Source of the DNA: Actinomycetota bacterium
Lineage (GTDB): Bacteria > Actinomycetota > Acidimicrobiia > Acidimicrobiales > RAAP-2
Reading direction: 5' to 3'
Length of the DNA: 64,000 nt
Assembly: GCA_029850535.1 (NCBI GenBank)
Contig: JARCRU010000103.1
Span: 47,765 to 111,764 of the forward strand
The notes under the pieces: generated by a model
What the model saw: only the letters and a program-made list of their open reading frames with translations
The model's database searches: none
Told to the model about the DNA's origin: nothing
Shown here: piece by piece, positions 63,797-64,000 of the stretch
How the letters are laid out: each line of letters begins with the position of its first letter
Numbering within the stretch: position 1 is the first letter of the stretch
Program-made: the position numbers and the translations under genes

Positions 63797-64000
63797 CTAG
63801 AGCAGCGAGTTCCATTCCTCGTCGCTCAACGCACCGAGGCGACTGACCTCGGCGCGCGCCGCCACGGGACTGCGCGCCACGTCAATATAGGACACGTGAT
63901 CAAGGCCCAATCGGCGCCACGGTGCGAAGAGATTGCGGGTGGGTGAAGGGTTCGTGTAGATACCGCGCACCAGGAGTCCCTCCTCGGAGGCCGCGACCAC
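63797..64000 (-). CDS. C-terminal part of an unrecognised protein (5' end beyond window)
   Basis: The frame is open to the right edge and ends at a TAG at 63797-63799. The 67 visible residues include LLVRGIYTNPSPTRNLFAPW, GLDHVSYIDVARSPVAARAE and end in DEEWNSLL. I do not recognise the family. A GTG at the very edge could be the start, but truncation is more likely. About 250 bases without a convincing gene separate it from the lgt-like gene. Confidence 0.45.
   Translation of the reverse strand: MVAASEEGLLVRGIYTNPSPTRNLFAPWRRLGLDHVSYIDVARSPVAARAEVSRLGALSDEEWNSLL

Noticed and set aside
63510..63815. 101-codon minus-strand frame after the lgt-like gene
   Set aside because: It overlaps the ends of both flanking genes, has no ribosome site or motif, and shows the Arg/Ser/Pro-rich composition of non-coding GC-rich frames.

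Overview
The window is GC-rich, densely coded chromosomal DNA from an actinobacterium. Support for this: a fused PafB-PafC WYL regulator, a CofC-type enzyme of coenzyme F420 synthesis, an LCP cell-wall ligase, a RipA-like NlpC/P60 hydrolase, ftsE-ftsX behind prfB, SufU-type iron-sulfur assembly, and many genes that look leaderless (TANNNT followed 6-7 bases later by ATG or GTG). The gene set and protein style fit class Acidimicrobiia best, but that is inference; no rRNA is present to settle it. I saw no tRNA, rRNA, CRISPR array, IS element or prophage.

Layout. 1-3.4 kb: end of a metallo-beta-lactamase-fold protein, a fused double-ATPase of a peptide ABC importer, cofC, and a tiny Ala/Lys-rich peptide gene. 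3.6-8.0 kb: the oddest block, a soluble VirD4/TraG-like coupling ATPase and a helicase-less MobF/TrwC-type relaxase meeting tail to tail, the relaxase lying directly downstream of pafBC. 8.0-15.8 kb: moaC, FmdB-like zinc ribbon, tldD-tldE, SPFH and NfeD proteins, dxs, msrB. 15.8-21.3 kb: secA-prfB and ftsE-ftsX. 21.5-27.4 kb: birA-rmlD-glycosyltransferase, divergent from a biotin carboxylase/BCCP, M20 peptidase and ABM monooxygenase operon. 27.4-38.1 kb: acyl-CoA mutase large subunit, RDD protein, a rhodanese-MoeB fusion, nitroreductase, a cobalamin adenosyltransferase-pepA-epimerase operon, and metH. 38.1-41.5 kb: sparsely coded, with GNAT, zinc-ribbon, HSL-type esterase and NifX-like genes. 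41.5-45.7 kb: lipoate operon lpdA-E2-lipBA in which LipB and LipA are one polypeptide. 45.7-48.8 kb: rrf2, rnhA, thiE, a hydrolase-fold protein, an MBL hydrolase. 48.8-56.9 kb: a split SUF locus, sufC1-sufS-sufU on + and sufB-(Cys4 protein)-sufD-Rieske-sufC2 on -, with an LCP gene between the arms. 56.9-64 kb: oligopeptidase B, a DUF6941-mutY-flavin reductase-membrane protein operon, NlpC/P60 hydrolase, an Lgt-like protein and a truncated gene.

How the genes fit together. Biotin ligase, biotin carboxylase, acyl-CoA mutase and adenosyltransferase are parts of a propionyl/methylmalonyl-CoA route that shares cobalamin with MetH. LpdA, E2 and LipBA form and cycle lipoyl groups; LipA and MutY need Fe-S clusters that the SUF locus would supply. 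The most promising leads are the relaxase/coupling-protein/PafBC locus, the LipB-LipA fusion, and the divided SUF locus with two SufC copies, a four-cysteine protein and twin palindromes in front of sufB.
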